64,000 nucleotides of DNA from Meloidogyne chitwoodi (GCA_015183035.1 JACZZP010000009.1:806001-870000), one strand, 5' to 3'; positions 25,282 to 38,200 are shown, counted from the stretch's first letter. Notes: generated by a model not told the origin, from the letters alone. A program made the numbers and translations.

Positions 25282-26411
25282 TAGAGATCGGACTGGATCT
25301 GGATCCAGACCTGGATTTTTCCTGGATCCAGAGTCCAGATCCAGGCATTTTTTAGGAATTCTGGATTTTTTCTTGACCTGGATTTTTCCTGGACTCCAGG
25401 TCCAGACTCTGGTCCAGGTCGATAAATTAAATCAAGAGTCCAGATCCAGGTCCAGAGACTTTTTTTACCTGGATTTCCTGGAGTAAATTTTGTTCAAAAG
25501 TTAAAATGGAAATTGAAAATTAAGAGGAAAATGAAGGATTTATCTATAATTAAATTGTATGCACTCCTAAAGCAAGTATGGTTGGGTGGTTAGTGCGTTA
25601 GTCTAGGATCTGACTTGGCGTAGGTTCGATTCCTATGTCATTTACTATGTATCTTTAGGACAAAATTATTGTTAAATTCTTTTTTATTTATTTTTCTTTC
25701 GTTTTGAAAAATTTTAAATCTATTATAAAAATTTAAGTCATATATTTTTGATTGCGACAATAAAAATGGCAAATTTTAGGAAATTATGTTGCAATAATTT
25801 TTCAAAATTTTCGTCCGCGTAGATAAAAAAGTCAATTTTTGGCAATATAGGTCTAAAAAATTGTGAAATTTTTCGCCTGCGGCGCTAAAAATGGAAATTT
25901 GTTTGTATTAGTGAAGTAAAAAATGTTCACCAATGGCATTAAAAAGAGGAATTTTTAGCAATAGAATTATAAACTTTTAGAAATTAGAGTTCATACGGTT
26001 TAATGTGTTAAATTATGGTTACAGATAACGAGTTACAGTACATTTCTCTTACGGTGAATCCCAATCGAATGGTACCACTCTATTGGGGCGAAAATTCAAT
26101 AAATTTTTCCCATTTTCAGAGGTCTATATCTAGGTTCATAGACTTAATCGCATCAAAAGAGTGATACCATTCGACTCAGCTCATCGAAACGAATCGAATA
26201 GTAATATTTTAATGATAATATTTCATGTTTTCTTATATTTTAAAAATTTAAAAAAAAATCCAGATCCAGGTCTGGATCCAGATAAAAAAAACCTGGATTT
26301 TTTCTGGATCTGGATTTTTCCTTGACTCCAGGTCCAGAGTCTGGTCCAGGTCAATAAATAAAATCCAGATCCAGAATCCAGGTCAAGGATTTTTCAAAAT
26401 TCCTATCTCTA
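25282..26411. mobile_element. hAT-like non-autonomous element nested in the Merlin-like relic
   Basis: Termini are TAGAGATCGG (25282) and CCTATCTCTA (ending 26411), an inverted pair with one mismatch, starting TAGAG as hAT ends often do. The exact 8-bp duplication TAATAAAG flanks it (25274-25281 and 26412-26419). The duplicated target is the inner edge of the host element's right terminal repeat, so this insertion is the younger. Both subterminal regions are packed with short GGATCCAGA/TCTGGATCC/CCTGGATTTTTCC palindromic motifs. The middle carries a tRNA-like segment and no transposase. Confidence 0.8.
25571..25645 (+). other. tRNA-like sequence with A- and B-box-type promoters (pseudo-tRNA or SINE head)
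   Basis: A perfect pol III B box GGTTCGATTCC (25623-25633) lies within a foldable T arm (GTAGG TTCGATT CCTAT). An A-box-like TGGTTGGGTGG (25579-25589) lies 33 bp upstream, the normal spacing. A 5-bp anticodon stem GTTAG/CTGAC closes an 8-nt loop, one too many. The acceptor ends do not pair convincingly. This looks like a tRNA-derived sequence captured in the hAT-like element, not a working tRNA gene. Confidence 0.5.
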
Positions 26412-28584
26412 TAATAAAGTATAAAAAAGTTGCGGACAAAAATTGCGGACTTTGTCGCCATAACCGAAAAGTAGCAATTGTTTAAAGTTTATTTTCTCTT
26501 TTTTTATTTTAAAATTTAAATAATTAAAATATTTAAATTCTTATTTAACTTTAAATTTAAAATAATTAATTTATATTTATTTTTATTTTTCAAATTTGAA
26601 ATAAATAAAAAATAATATTACTTTTCTTTTTTAAATTAAATAAATATTTTTTTATTTATTTTTTTCTTATTTTTCCTTCTTTCAATTTCCTTTTTCCTTT
26701 TTATTTTTATATCACTTTTTAAGTGCAATTTTGTTGTCTGCTTATTGAATTTTTTTTAAATAAAAAAAGGAAATTCTCCGTCATGGCAAATTGCATTTAA
26801 ATATTATTTAAAAAACCAAAAAAGTAAATTTAAATATTTTTAAAAAAGAAAGAGATTTTTCTAAATTTCCTTTGAGATTTTAATTTTTTTTAAAATTATT
26901 TAAGTTAATTAATAATTATTTTTAATACATTCTTTTATTTTTATTTTTTTTTAAATTAAATTTAAAAAAAAATATTCTCATTTATTATTGAAGAAATTAA
27001 TTATATATACCTATTTGCGTCATTAAAGTCTTTAAATAAATGTTTTGATCAAATTTAAATGATAATAATATATTTTATTTTTAAATATTATTTTTGTCAT
27101 TAATATATTTATTTATTATTTTTAAACAAAAATTGGAAAATAAAATAAATATTTATTTTTTATTATTTTTTTTATTTTTTTTCCTTTAAAAAAATAAATT
27201 AATAAATTTATTTTTTTAATTAAATTAAATAAATATATTAATATTTAAATAAATTATTTATTTTTTAATATCTTCTCTTCAAGAACTTTGATTATACATG
27301 TAATTTAAAAATATATATTTTATTATTTATTTAATTTAAAATTAAATAAATTATATTTATTTAATTTTAAATATTTTTTAATTTTATTTCTTTACTTTTT
27401 TTTTTCATTTTTATATAATTTATATTTCTCAAATTTCATAGAGTTTCTCATTTCCATCCGTTTTATGCAAAATTTTAAAAGAAAACCATTTTTAAATATT
27501 TTATAATTTAAAAAAAGTATTTTTTATTTTTAAAAATAATACTTTTTTTTATTTAAAAATGTTCAAAATATTTATTTATTTATTTGTTTATTATTTAAAA
27601 AATCAAAACAGAAAAAATTTTCACATCTGGTAAATCCTCTTAAAACTTAAAAATGTTTACTAGAAATTAAAAAAAAAATTTTTAAATTGTATAAAAATAT
27701 TCAAAAAAAACATTTTTACGTGAGAAAAAATATTAAAAAATAAAATAAAACTAAAAAAAAATATTTAAATTTTATTTTAGCTTTTTTAATCCCCTAAAGA
27801 CTAACAAAATCTTTAAAAATAAATTATATAAAATAAAAATAAATTTGTAATTTTTAATTACAAATTAATTATCTAATAAACATATTTTCTTGATTTTTAA
27901 AAAATAAAATTAACTTTTATTTTTTTAATTTATTATTTTAATTATTTATTTAAAAAATTATATTTTTTAAAATTAGGCATAATTTTAATTTTTTCAAAAA
28001 TTAAATAATAAAATTCAAGTTTTCCACTTATAACTTGATTAAAGTTTTTGATAAATTCTTTTTTTAATATTTTTAAATAAATTAAAAAATGTCAAAATCA
28101 ATGAATAATTTAAATTATTCATTTTTTTCAATTTAAATTTTTTGTACTATTTTTCTAAATAAAAACAAAAAATACAGCTATTATTATTTCCACTTGTTCT
28201 TTTTCTCTATTTTTTATTTTTAACCATTTTTCTCTCTTTTTTTCATTTATATTTTTATTTTTATTTTCCCATACCAATTTCTTTTTTCTTAAAAGTCTCC
28301 AAAAAGATTTTGAGCATTTTTAGGCCTTTTTCCTGTCCAAATATCTCTGACCTATTTTTTTGTTTCATTGATTTTTATATAAATTTTACAATTCATCCAG
28401 TATGTTTTTCTTTATTAAGGCTTCTTTTCATCTTCTATAGTACTATTTTACTAATATTTACTCTTTCTCTTGTATATTATTTATTATTTTTTTATTAAAA
28501 AGTACAATTATAAAAATATTTTTTAAATTTCTAATGATCTTCTATTTTATCTTTTTATCAAAAAAATCAAAAAAGGTATTAAGA

Positions 28585-28884
28585 GTTTACCTAAATTTAT
28601 ATAAAAATCTTTAAAAAGGGAAGTTCCAAGATGAAATTCTGAAAAAAACCTCAAAGTTTTATGCAAAAGAGAAAAGTTTGTAACTTTCTTTAAGTTTACT
28701 AATTGAAGTTGCTTTTATAGTTTCCCGTTGATTTTGCTTTTTACCCTATTTTGACTATAAAATGAGTAAACTATATAATTATTTTTACAAATATTCCCTA
28801 ATATTTAAATTTTGAGGATTTTTTTTTCAGAATTTAATCTATGGAACTTCCCTTTTGAAAAGGTTTTTATATCAATTTAGGTAA
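28585..28884. mobile_element. 300-bp inverted-repeat (foldback/MITE-like) element
   Basis: The two ends are reverse-complement relatives for about 75 bp, at roughly 80% identity by eye. Shared blocks are TTACCTAAATT, ATATAAAAA, AAAAGGGAAGTTCCA, AAATTCTGAAAAAAA and CCTCAAA. The interior is AT-rich and non-coding. Mutual arms imply a long hairpin if transcribed. No target duplication was identified. Confidence 0.6.
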
Positions 28885-29129
28885 CAATATTAATAAATTA
28901 ACCAAAAATATTTCTTTTCAAAGAAATTTTCTCATGTTGTAACTTTTTAAAAAAATTAAAAAAAAATGTATAATAATTTTTGAACATGCTTTTATATTTA
29001 AAAATAGAATTTAAATAAAGGTACATATATTTACTTAAATCTAAATATTCAAGTTCATTACCAAATAAACTAATAATTCTATAAAATACTTATATATATT
29101 CTCCTCTGTTTTTTATTTCACCAAACCTC

Positions 29130-29137
29130 TGACGTCA
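29130..29137. promoter_or_regulatory. Perfect CRE octamer TGACGTCA
   Basis: An exact palindromic CREB/ATF-type site about 3.1 kb upstream of the Ca2+ pump start, in a slightly GC-richer patch. A single octamer is weak evidence by itself. Confidence 0.2.
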
Positions 29138-31300
29138 ATGCTTCTTTTTCCTTCTATTTTGGCCCACCTTTTTAAGGCACCATTGTATTTTTTTTACTTG
29201 CAAAACATTGGTAAGAGAGATTGTTTATTTACTATATTTCTCTCTTTTTCTTCTTCTTTTTAACATTTATTTTTATTTTTTTTGGCTGGCACTAATACTA
29301 TTTTCTCTCTATTTTCTTAGAATTTTATTTGTATTTTTTCCAATCTTTATCAACTTCTTTTCTTATAAATGAATGAACACAAGTGAAGTTGTTAATATAC
29401 CATTTGGACATGCTAGCCATGTAATTTTCTGGCATTTTTCATTGTCAGCTTTAAAAATGCGACATATACATATGTTAATTTCTAAGCATTCAAAAGCAAG
29501 GGTTTTTATAAAAATAATATTTTATATTTTTTTATTTTATTTTATATATATAGGTATTTGAATGTCACTAGGCACTAGCCTGGCAATTTTTAAGGCAGTC
29601 AGTCTCTCTGCTTTTATTTCTTTCTACCTATTTTTTTATTTCTCATTTTTATCTTTGCTTTTCCATTCTCTTTTAGTTTCCACTTTTTTCATAATGGCCC
29701 ACTATTAGTATTTTTATGATTCGTTGAAAATTGTAGTAGAAGAATAGAAGTAGTCAATTTTCAACTCTCTCCTTCTCTTTCCTTTCTCTTCTTTTCCTTT
29801 TTTTCAAAAACCCTTCTCAAGATATAAATAAATAAAATGCTGCAATGCTGAAAAAAACGTTTAAAAGTAAAAATAAATTACAAAATCTCCGCTAAAAACA
29901 CGTATATTGATCAGAATGTCTTCCTTTTCATTAATTAAATTACTAAAAATTTCAGTGGCTAAAAAACAATAAAAGTTCAACTTATAAAACAATAATTACT
30001 ATTTTTGGCATTTATGTATTTTTTTATATTTTTTGTAAATAAAAATATGTAGTCAGTCAACTACAATTTTTCATATTTTTAAAAATTTTCTCAAATAATG
30101 CACATTTTTTACCACAAATTTTGTTCACTTTATAAACCATAAATTGTTTTAATTTTCTAAACAAAGTGTACATCTGTTTATCATCTGTTTCTTGAGCTTT
30201 ATTAAAAATTGTCCAGAAATACTTTAAGTCAAAATGACCGATAAACAATATAAATATACTCAAACTTTTTTTTGGATTAAAAGTTTTCTATTAGTATTTA
30301 ATAAATAAATAGCAGCAACTGACATAAAATAAAAAAATATTTTTATTTTCTAATTTTCAAACAAACTTTTTATTTGGAAAAAATACTTTCAAATAAAAAT
30401 TGATTATTTTATAAAATCAGCGTGAAAAAATATTTTTAGCAATTGATTATTATTATTATATACTTTTATTGTTATTATTTTTCCATTAATAGAAAAATAG
30501 TTTAGTTAATAATATTTACAATAAAAAAATTTTCCCTTAAATATTTTTACATATTTTTCTTTTTAGTAATTTTATGTATAGAAAAACCATCATTTTCAGA
30601 CAAAAAATATAAAAACAACTGGATGAACTCAGCTTAAAAAAAAATTCTCACATATTTAAAATAACTACATATAAATATATATTATTAATTATTAGTCATT
30701 TTTGAACCAATATTGCCTTATCAAATAACAAATTGGAAAAAAGATAACGTTGTGCCTCCGGTACGTTGTAAAAATAAATAAATGAAAAAGGTTATCAATC
30801 TCTTTTTGGCCAATTCTTTTAATTTCCTTTCAATTATTATCTTTTCTTTTACATCTTAAAATTTCTTTTTTTTTTAATTGGCAATGAGTTGTTTAGAAAA
30901 TATTCAATATTATTTAACAAATCAAATTTATGATCTTTTAATACATATGTATTTTTTATTTATTTATAGATCAATTTTATTAGTTCTATAAAATAAATTG
31001 GAGTTTGAACTTTTTAGTTTAAATCAAAATCTTTATTTATTGTGTTTAAGACTTGGGAAAGAAAGAATATAAAAACTACACATACTACATCTTTCTCTAA
31101 TCTTTTAATTTAACTCCTCATTTAATCTTTATCCTCTAAAAACATTGATTATGAATCATTAAATTTTAAATAATGCTTCAAATTAGAGCAGGGAAAAATC
31201 GCACTTCCGGGATCCCAATTCGAGATTTTTTTGAACGGGAATCCCGTAAAATCCGACCTGGATCCCTCTCATGCCGACCTCTTTTTAATCCATAAGTGTT

Positions 31301-31987
31301 GAGGGAGCGAGTCATTTGAGCGATATGATTTTAGCGACAGCCATTTGAGCGACGTCCATTTGTTAAAATTTTCGTGGGTACACCTAAACTGAGTCTTCAC
31401 TAGAGTTAGGAACGGGATCGGGTCCCGATCCCGTTTCCCGATTTCCCGATCCCGTTTCCCGGTTTTTTGAGAAACCTGGATGAAAACGGGATCGGGAATA
31501 CCCGGTTTTCCCGGTTCGGGTCCCGGCCGGTCATTAAATTTCCAATTCCCGGTCATTTTTCCCGGTTTCCCGGTTTTCCCGGTCGGGACCCGGTGATTTT
31601 TGGAACTGGAAAAAAGCGGGAATTCCCGATTTTCCCGGTCCGGGTCCCTCCCGATCGTTCAATTTTTAAATTTCCCGATTCCCGATCCCGATTTTTACAA
31701 AATTCCTAACTCTAGTCTTCACGACTGAGTCTGGCTCAACTGAGTCACGCTTGTTCAAAGTCAACCAAATTCGTTTATTTTTATCTCATTCGACTCAGCT
31801 CGAAGAGTTCTTTCAAATGAGCTATCATTTGTATTTTTGTATAATTCGTATATAGGAAAAAACTTGAGTTAAACTTTAAAACAGTGACTCAGTTGAGCCA
31901 GACTCAGTTGAACTGCTCCCAATTTTCGTCGCCCAAATGGCATCTTTACAACAGTCGCTCAAATGGCATCGCTCAAATGACACCCTC
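31301..31987. mobile_element. Inverted-repeat element with iterated CATTTGAGCGA termini
   Basis: Left end 31301-31353 (GAGGGAGCGAGTCATTTGAG...) and right end 31928-31987 (ending AAATGACACCCTC) are inverted relatives. Each carries two or more copies of CATTTGAGCGA or a close variant. The interior has ACTGAGTC/GACTCAGT motifs and is interrupted by the hAT-like MITE at 31401. No target duplication was found, so borders are approximate. It shares the 15-mer CATTCGACTCAGCTC with the hAT-like element at 26.17 kb. Confidence 0.6.
31401..31714. mobile_element. hAT-like MITE, 314 bp, exact 8-bp target duplication
   Basis: Ends TAGAGTTAGGAA and TTCCTAACTCTA are a perfect inverted pair. GTCTTCAC is duplicated exactly on both sides (31393-31400 and 31715-31722). 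The interior is a dense array of GGGATCGG/CCCGATCC/TTTCCCGG motifs and is far GC-richer than anything around it. It cleanly splits the surrounding inverted-repeat element. Termini resemble those of the element at 25282 (TAGAGATCGGA), suggesting a related mobiliser. Open frames on both strands here are by-products of the repeat motif. Confidence 0.88.
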
Positions 31988-32241
31988 CACGTTCGGACTC
32001 TATTTGTCGTTGAATTTTACAAAATATTTATTTATTAAAATTTTAATTTTTTATTCCAATTTAAAATGGTTATATACATTTAAATTTGCCAGTAAAATTA
32101 AGCCTAAAAATTATTTTTCTGAATTCACTCTATTCAATTTCGTTTTTGATTTATTTTACTAGTACGTAATTTTTATTTTGCTTATTGATATATTTCATGT
32201 ATAAAACTTAATAAAATTTTTTAATTAATTTTAGTTAATCA

Positions 32242-35200
32242 ATGACGCCACACAAACATCATACAGGACGTGCTTCAACGGTCGAATTTCCACCTTTCGA
32301 TGTAACATTAGAAGATATCAGAACGCTTATGGAATTTCGTGGCGATGAGGCTAGAGAAAAGATTGATACAGATTATGGTGGAACCGAAACCTTCTGTCAA
32401 AAGTTACAGACAGATCCTAACAACGGAATACCTAACAATGCTGATGAACTTTACAGGTTATATTTTTTGTTGGATCGAATCGTTAAATTTTAGTCATTCT
32501 ATTATTATCTTATTTTCGTTTTTCTGTCTTGTGATCTTATTCAATTTTAACATATCAAAATCAACTATCCTTATTATGTTTTATTTGGATAACCCTAATA
32601 TTTTCTGATATTTTTCCTGGATTTTCTGCTATGCTTTTCTGATATTTCTTACAATTAGGTAGATTAACATTTGATTTCAGGCGAAGGCAAGTGTTTGGCA
32701 AGAATGAAATTCCTCCACATCCGCCTAAGTCAATTCTTACTTTGATATGGGAAGCTCTTCAAGTATTTTTTTTATCATCAAACAGATTATAATTTTCAGG
32801 ATGTCACTCTGGTAATATTGCTCACTGCCGCATTAATTTCACTTGGTCTTAGTTTCTACAGACCACAAGAGGAGGAGGGTGTCGGTAAGCTCTTAGAGAG
32901 GATTTTTTTATTTTTTATTATTTAAGCATCTGATGAATCTGAACAAAAAGCGGGTTGGATCGAAGGTGCGGCAATTCTTGTTTCAGTTATTGCCGTTGTA
33001 TTTGTTACAGCAATGAATGATTACACAAAAGAGCGACAGTTTAGAGGTTTTTGAATTTTAAATTTTATAAATATGAGTATTTTTAGGTCTACAAGATAAA
33101 ATAGAAACTGAACATAAATTTGCTGTAATACGTGATGGCCAACAACTTCATATAGTTGTTAATGAACTTGTTGTTGGTGATATTGCCCAGATTAAATATG
33201 GTTACTTTTTAGTATTAGGTTTTTCAAATTTATTGTAGGTGATCTCCTTCCTACTGATGGAGTGCTTATTCAAAGTAACGATCTGAAGATTGATGAATCT
33301 TCCCTAACTGGTGAATCTGATCATATTAAAAAATCAGTTAAACACGATCCTATGCTTTTATCAGGAACACATGGTAAATATTTTATTTGTAAAAATATTT
33401 CGGCTGTAAGATATTTGGAATTAGGATAAAAAACGTCAAAAATTTTGTTTCGCAATTCTAATTTTATTAAAACAACTATTGCTATACCTATTTAACTTTA
33501 GTTATGGAAGGTAGCGGTCGTATGGTAATCACTGCCGTCGGTGTTAATTCACAAACGTATTTTTTAACTTTTATTTCTTTTATTTAAATTTTTGGTTTAG
33601 TGGAATTATTATGACACTTCTCGGAGCTGCAAAAAATGCCTTAGAAGATGAGCGCAAAGAAAAACAAAAAGAAGATAAAAAAACAAGACGGAGAAGTAAA
33701 ACATCTGGTTTGTTATTAATTTTAAATATTCTTTTTGGGCTAGATTTTTTTAAGAAATTCCATTTTATTCCACCAATCTCTTTTATTTCCCTTTTCTCTT
33801 TTTTATATTTAATTTGTCTTTAATTTCCAATCTATTCCCTATCTTTCTAATATTTTACAGACTTTTTCTAACTAAAAAGTTACAGTTCGAATTCGACGTT
33901 CAATTCCATATACTGGCAATTCTTTAGATGGTAAGCCAGAAAGTATATATTCTTTTTATTTATTGTTTTTTGTCTCTATTTTTCTTTTAAATGTTTTTTC
34001 TTGTTTTGTGATTTTTGGTTAGTAATCATATTTATACTTTTTTTCTGTCATACAAGTTGGTGGAATTGCAATGGAACTTATTAATTTTTGAAAATTTTAA
34101 AATTTATGCACGTATTTATTTTTAAATTAACTTTAGGAGATAAACTTCCAAATTCTACATCAGCAATTGGAGATGGCGATATTAATCAACAACCTCCAGC
34201 AATCACAATAGATGACGGGACTAAACAGTCACTTTTGGAAAACGAAGAGAGTATGTTCTTCTAAAATTCTTTTCTATTCTGACTTTTTTTCTTGTTGGTC
34301 AAAGTCTTTGTTTTTCTTTCTTACAATTGCACAATATTTAAAAAAAAATTTTTTAATTTATCTTTTTTAGATATCAAGCTTGATGGCTATAATGGTGCTG
34401 TTGTTTCGGGGGCACCACCTGGAAAAGATGAAATCGAAATAGCAACTTCTAAGAAAGAGCGTTCAGTTTTACAAGCAAAATTAACTCGTCTGGCTATCCA
34501 AATTGGCTATGCTGGCTCCTTTGTTGCAATCTGTACTATGCTTATTTTGGTTATTCGGTTTTGTATTGAAACTTATTTTATGGAGTCAAAACCATTTTCC
34601 ATCACTCACTTAAACTACTTTATCAAATATTTGATTATTGGTGTAACAGTTCTCGTAGTAGCTGTCCCAGAAGGACTTCCTCTAGCTGTTACACTTTCTC
34701 TTGCATATTCTGTTAAGAAAATGATGAAAGATAATAATTTGGTTAGACATTTGGACGCCTGTGAGACAATGGGGAGTGCAACAAGTATATGTTCTGATAA
34801 AACTGGCACTTTAACAACAAATAGAATGGCAGTTGTTCAATCATTTATTAATGGTTTGGAAAAAATAAAATTTTAATTAAATAAAAAATAAATTTATTTT
34901 CTTTTCAGGACGTTTTTATAAAGAAAGTTCTCCAAGTTGGTCTGAATTGGATAATAAAAGTAGAGAAATACTTATTGAAGGAATTTCAGTAAATAGTGGA
35001 TATAGTACCCAAGTTGTACAACCAAAATCACCTGGACTTCAAAAAACTCAAATTGGAAATAAAACAGAATGTGCACTTCTTGGTTTTACTCTTGATTTGG
35101 GACAAAATTATGAACAAATTAGACAATATTTTCCTGAAGAATCATTTGTTAAAGTAATTGGATCTTTTTGAATATTTTTTTAATTTGGATTAATTAATGC

Positions 35201-38200
35201 CTTTTTATTCTTTCAATTATTTTTTTAAGGTTTTTACTTTTAATTCTGAAAGAAAATCAATGATGACTGTAATTAAAAGAAGAGAAGGTATTAAAGGTTT
35301 TAGACTTCATGCAAAAGGTGCTTCTGAAATTCTTTTATGTCGTTGTAAATATATTGTTGGAAATGATGGAAAAATTATTTCATTTGGACAGGAAAAACAA
35401 AATGAAGTAATTTCTCAAGTAATTGAACCTATGGCCTCTGTTAGTTTATTTAAAAAAAAAATTTATTTTTTTAATTTAAGGATGGTTTGAGAACGATTGC
35501 TATTGCTTATAGAGATTTTGTTGTTGAAGAAAATAAGGAATATCCAAATGATGTAATTTAATTAATTAAAAATATAATTATTATTTTTTAAAGGTTGTTT
35601 TGACTGAAGAAGAATGTTCTTCAATGAATTGGGATGATGAAGAATACTTAAGAGAAGGATTAACATTAATTGCTATTTTAGGAATTCAAGATCCTGTAAG
35701 TAATTAATATATTTTTTAAATATTTTGTTTAAAAAAAGGTTAGACCAGAAGTTCCTGAAGCTATTGCTAAATGTCAAAGAGCAGGAATTACTGTTAGAAT
35801 GGTAAAAAAATAAATATTATTTTTTTATAATTTTAATTTTAAAAAGGTTACTGGAGATAATATAAATACAGCAAGGTCAATAGGTAATAAAAAAATTCAT
35901 TTAAATAATTTTTAAAATATTTTAGCAATGCAATGTGGAATTCTTAAACCTGGAGATGATTTTTTAGTATTAGAAGGAAAAGATTTTAATAATCGAATTC
36001 ATGATGAAAATGGAATTATTGATCAAGGAAAACTTGATCAAATTTGGTAAATAAATTATTATTTTTAAATAAAATATGCAAATTAATTAATTAATACTCA
36101 AATAATTTAAACAATTAATTTATTTATTTTTAAATTTTATTTTAGGCCAAAATTAAGAGTATTAGCTAGAGCTCAACCTTCTGATAAATATATTCTTGTA
36201 AAAGGAATAATTGAATCAAAATGTACAAAAAATAGGTTTAAAAAATAATATTTTAAATATTTAATTAAAAATTTATTTTAAAGAGAAGTTGTAGCAGTAA
36301 CTGGTGATGGAACTAACGATGCTCCAGCATTAAAAAAAGCAGATGTTGGTTTTGCAATGGGAATAGCTGGTACCGATGTTGCAAAAGAAGCTTCAGATAT
36401 TATATTAACTGATGACAATTTCACTTCTATTGTTAAGGCAGTAATGTGGGGCAGGAATATTTATGATTCAATCGCTAAATTTCTTCAATTTCAATTAACT
36501 GTTAATGTTGTTGCAATTGTGATAGCATTGGTTGGTGCTTTAGTAATTCAAGATACTCCCATAAAGGTTTTAATTTTTAAATGATTTACATTAAAATTTA
36601 AATATTCAAAGGCTGTTCAAATGCTTTGGGTTAATTTGATAATGGACACTTTAGCTTCACTTGCTCTTGCAACCGAACCGCCCTCAGAAGATTTATTGAA
36701 AAGAAAACCTTATGGACGAACAAGGTTTTGATCATTTTATATTTTCTTTTTTGAGCCAATCCAAGTACATAAGAGTTGTCACACGCCTTCATTGCTTATC
36801 TAAATTTAAAGTCATACCATTATAATACATTTCTCTAACTTGTCTAATTGGTCACAAGAACAAAAATCTGCATATAAAGATAACTTACTTTTTGTTGTTT
36901 TCTTAAATAGTCACATCCCTTTTTTAATGAACTTTAATTTTATTTAACAACTTTTAGTCCACTAATTTCGCGGACAATGATGAAAAATATTATTGGCCAT
37001 GCAATCTATCAGTTGACTGTTCTTTTTACTTTAATTTTTGCGGGTTATAAGTTCTTTGGCATTGATAGTGACTTGAAGACTCAACTTCATGCTCCTCCAT
37101 CTCAACATTTTACTATTGTTTTCAATTCTTTTGTTATGATGACACTATTTAACGAAATTAATGCTCGTAAAATTCATGGGGAAAGAAATGTTTTTAAGGT
37201 TTTTTTAATTTTAAAATTATTTTTTGTATTATTTTTATTTTCTTCTTTTTTAGGATTTAACAACAAATCCTATATATTGTGCAATTTGGATAAGTACTTT
37301 TCTTGTTCAAATTCTCATAGTTGAATTTGGTGGTCATGCCTTATATACAGAACCTTTGACATTGGAACAATGGCTTTGGTGTATTGCATTCGGTGTTGGT
37401 TCTCTTCTTTGGGCTCAGGTTTATTTTTAAAGTTGATTAACTGTATGATTCTCAATGGCAGGTTGTTGCAACAGTTCCTACTAAGGGTCTGCCGAAAAGT
37501 TTGTCAATTGGAGGCGGTGAAGTTGAACCTGAAACTGCAAACATTTTAATTGGTGATGATGATGGAGAACCTCGCGAAAAACGCTCGGGGCAGATTCTGT
37601 GGATTCGTGGACTCACCAGACTTCAAACTCAGGTCTTTGATATTTGCCTTCTTGATAAAAAGAAGACAAATAAAAAATCGAAGCGTTCAATTTCAAAACG
37701 TAGCGGCGTTAATACTAAATAATTAATTAATTATTACAAAAGCATTGCGCTTTTTCCGGTACATTTCTCCTCTTATATTATTGTTTATATATGTATGTTC
37801 TCCCTTATTAATTTATTGGCTTTGTTCAATGTTTTTTTCCTAATATACCTATATCATAATATTCTTTATATACTACTAATGCCTAATAAATAATTATAGG
37901 CATTCTTATTGTTTGAAAATGAGAATGGTTTATTTAAAGTTTTTTACCTAATATTATTACAACAAATTTCCTTACATTATAAATTAATTTTATTGGACTG
38001 GTGGGATTAGTTATCTGAGTGTTTTAAAAATATCATAGATTTTGTCATTCTCTAATAATATTTTAAGTAAATATATTATAGAATAATTAGAAATAAGAAA
38101 GAATACTTTTAGGTCATCATTAATTTTAATAATTCTTATTTTATTTTTAATAATAGTAAAAATTAAAATTCTAAAAATTTAATATATATGCTTAAAATAA

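Larger units (their letters stand above)
24943..26475 (+). mobile_element. Merlin-like DNA transposon relic with 64-bp terminal inverted repeats
   Basis: Left terminus 24943-25006 and right terminus 26412-26475 are inverted copies (GGTACTTTTCGGTTATGGCG...; only the second base differs, G versus C). An exact 8-bp target-site duplication AATTGTTT flanks the element (24935-24942 and 26476-26483). Without the nested insertion and its duplicated bases, the element would be about 395 bp. Between 25076 and 25276 a reading frame ends LYLCEFLWREDVKRREVDLF and DDILAQIVDFMPP, resembling the C-terminal end of ISXO2/IS1016-type transposases (YLxEFxWR...). That match, the 8-bp duplication and GG-initial termini fit the Merlin superfamily. 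The catalytic part is missing, so it is non-autonomous. Confidence 0.75.
26484..31300. other. Long gene-poor interval between tyrosinase and Ca2+ pump genes
   Basis: No gene is supported. It holds an inverted-repeat element at 28585-28884, a perfect TGACGTCA octamer at 29130-29137, pyrimidine-rich stretches at 29.1-29.8 kb, and near 31185 a TAGAGCAGGGAAA end resembling a solo hAT-type terminus. Several 60-70 codon open frames here (28310 +, 29373 +, 30057 -) lack family resemblance. Confidence 0.5.

Noticed and set aside
25571..25645. Functional tRNA gene
   Set aside because: The anticodon loop has 8 nt and the acceptor arms do not pair, so it was kept only as a tRNA-like segment.
28310..28498. 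62-codon hydrophobic plus-strand frame
   Set aside because: F/L/I/Y-only sequence expected from T-rich DNA; no start context or partner exon.
30057..30263. 68-codon minus-strand frame with Lys-rich helical look
   Set aside because: No family resemblance, no neighbouring exon with matching splice sites, and composition close to flanking non-coding DNA. It could be a small gene but I cannot support it.
31269..31709. Overlapping open frames of 80-95 codons on both strands
   Set aside because: They lie wholly or mostly inside the hAT-like MITE and arise from its GGGATCGG/CCCGATCC motif array; translation is repetitive RFPGFPG-type sequence.
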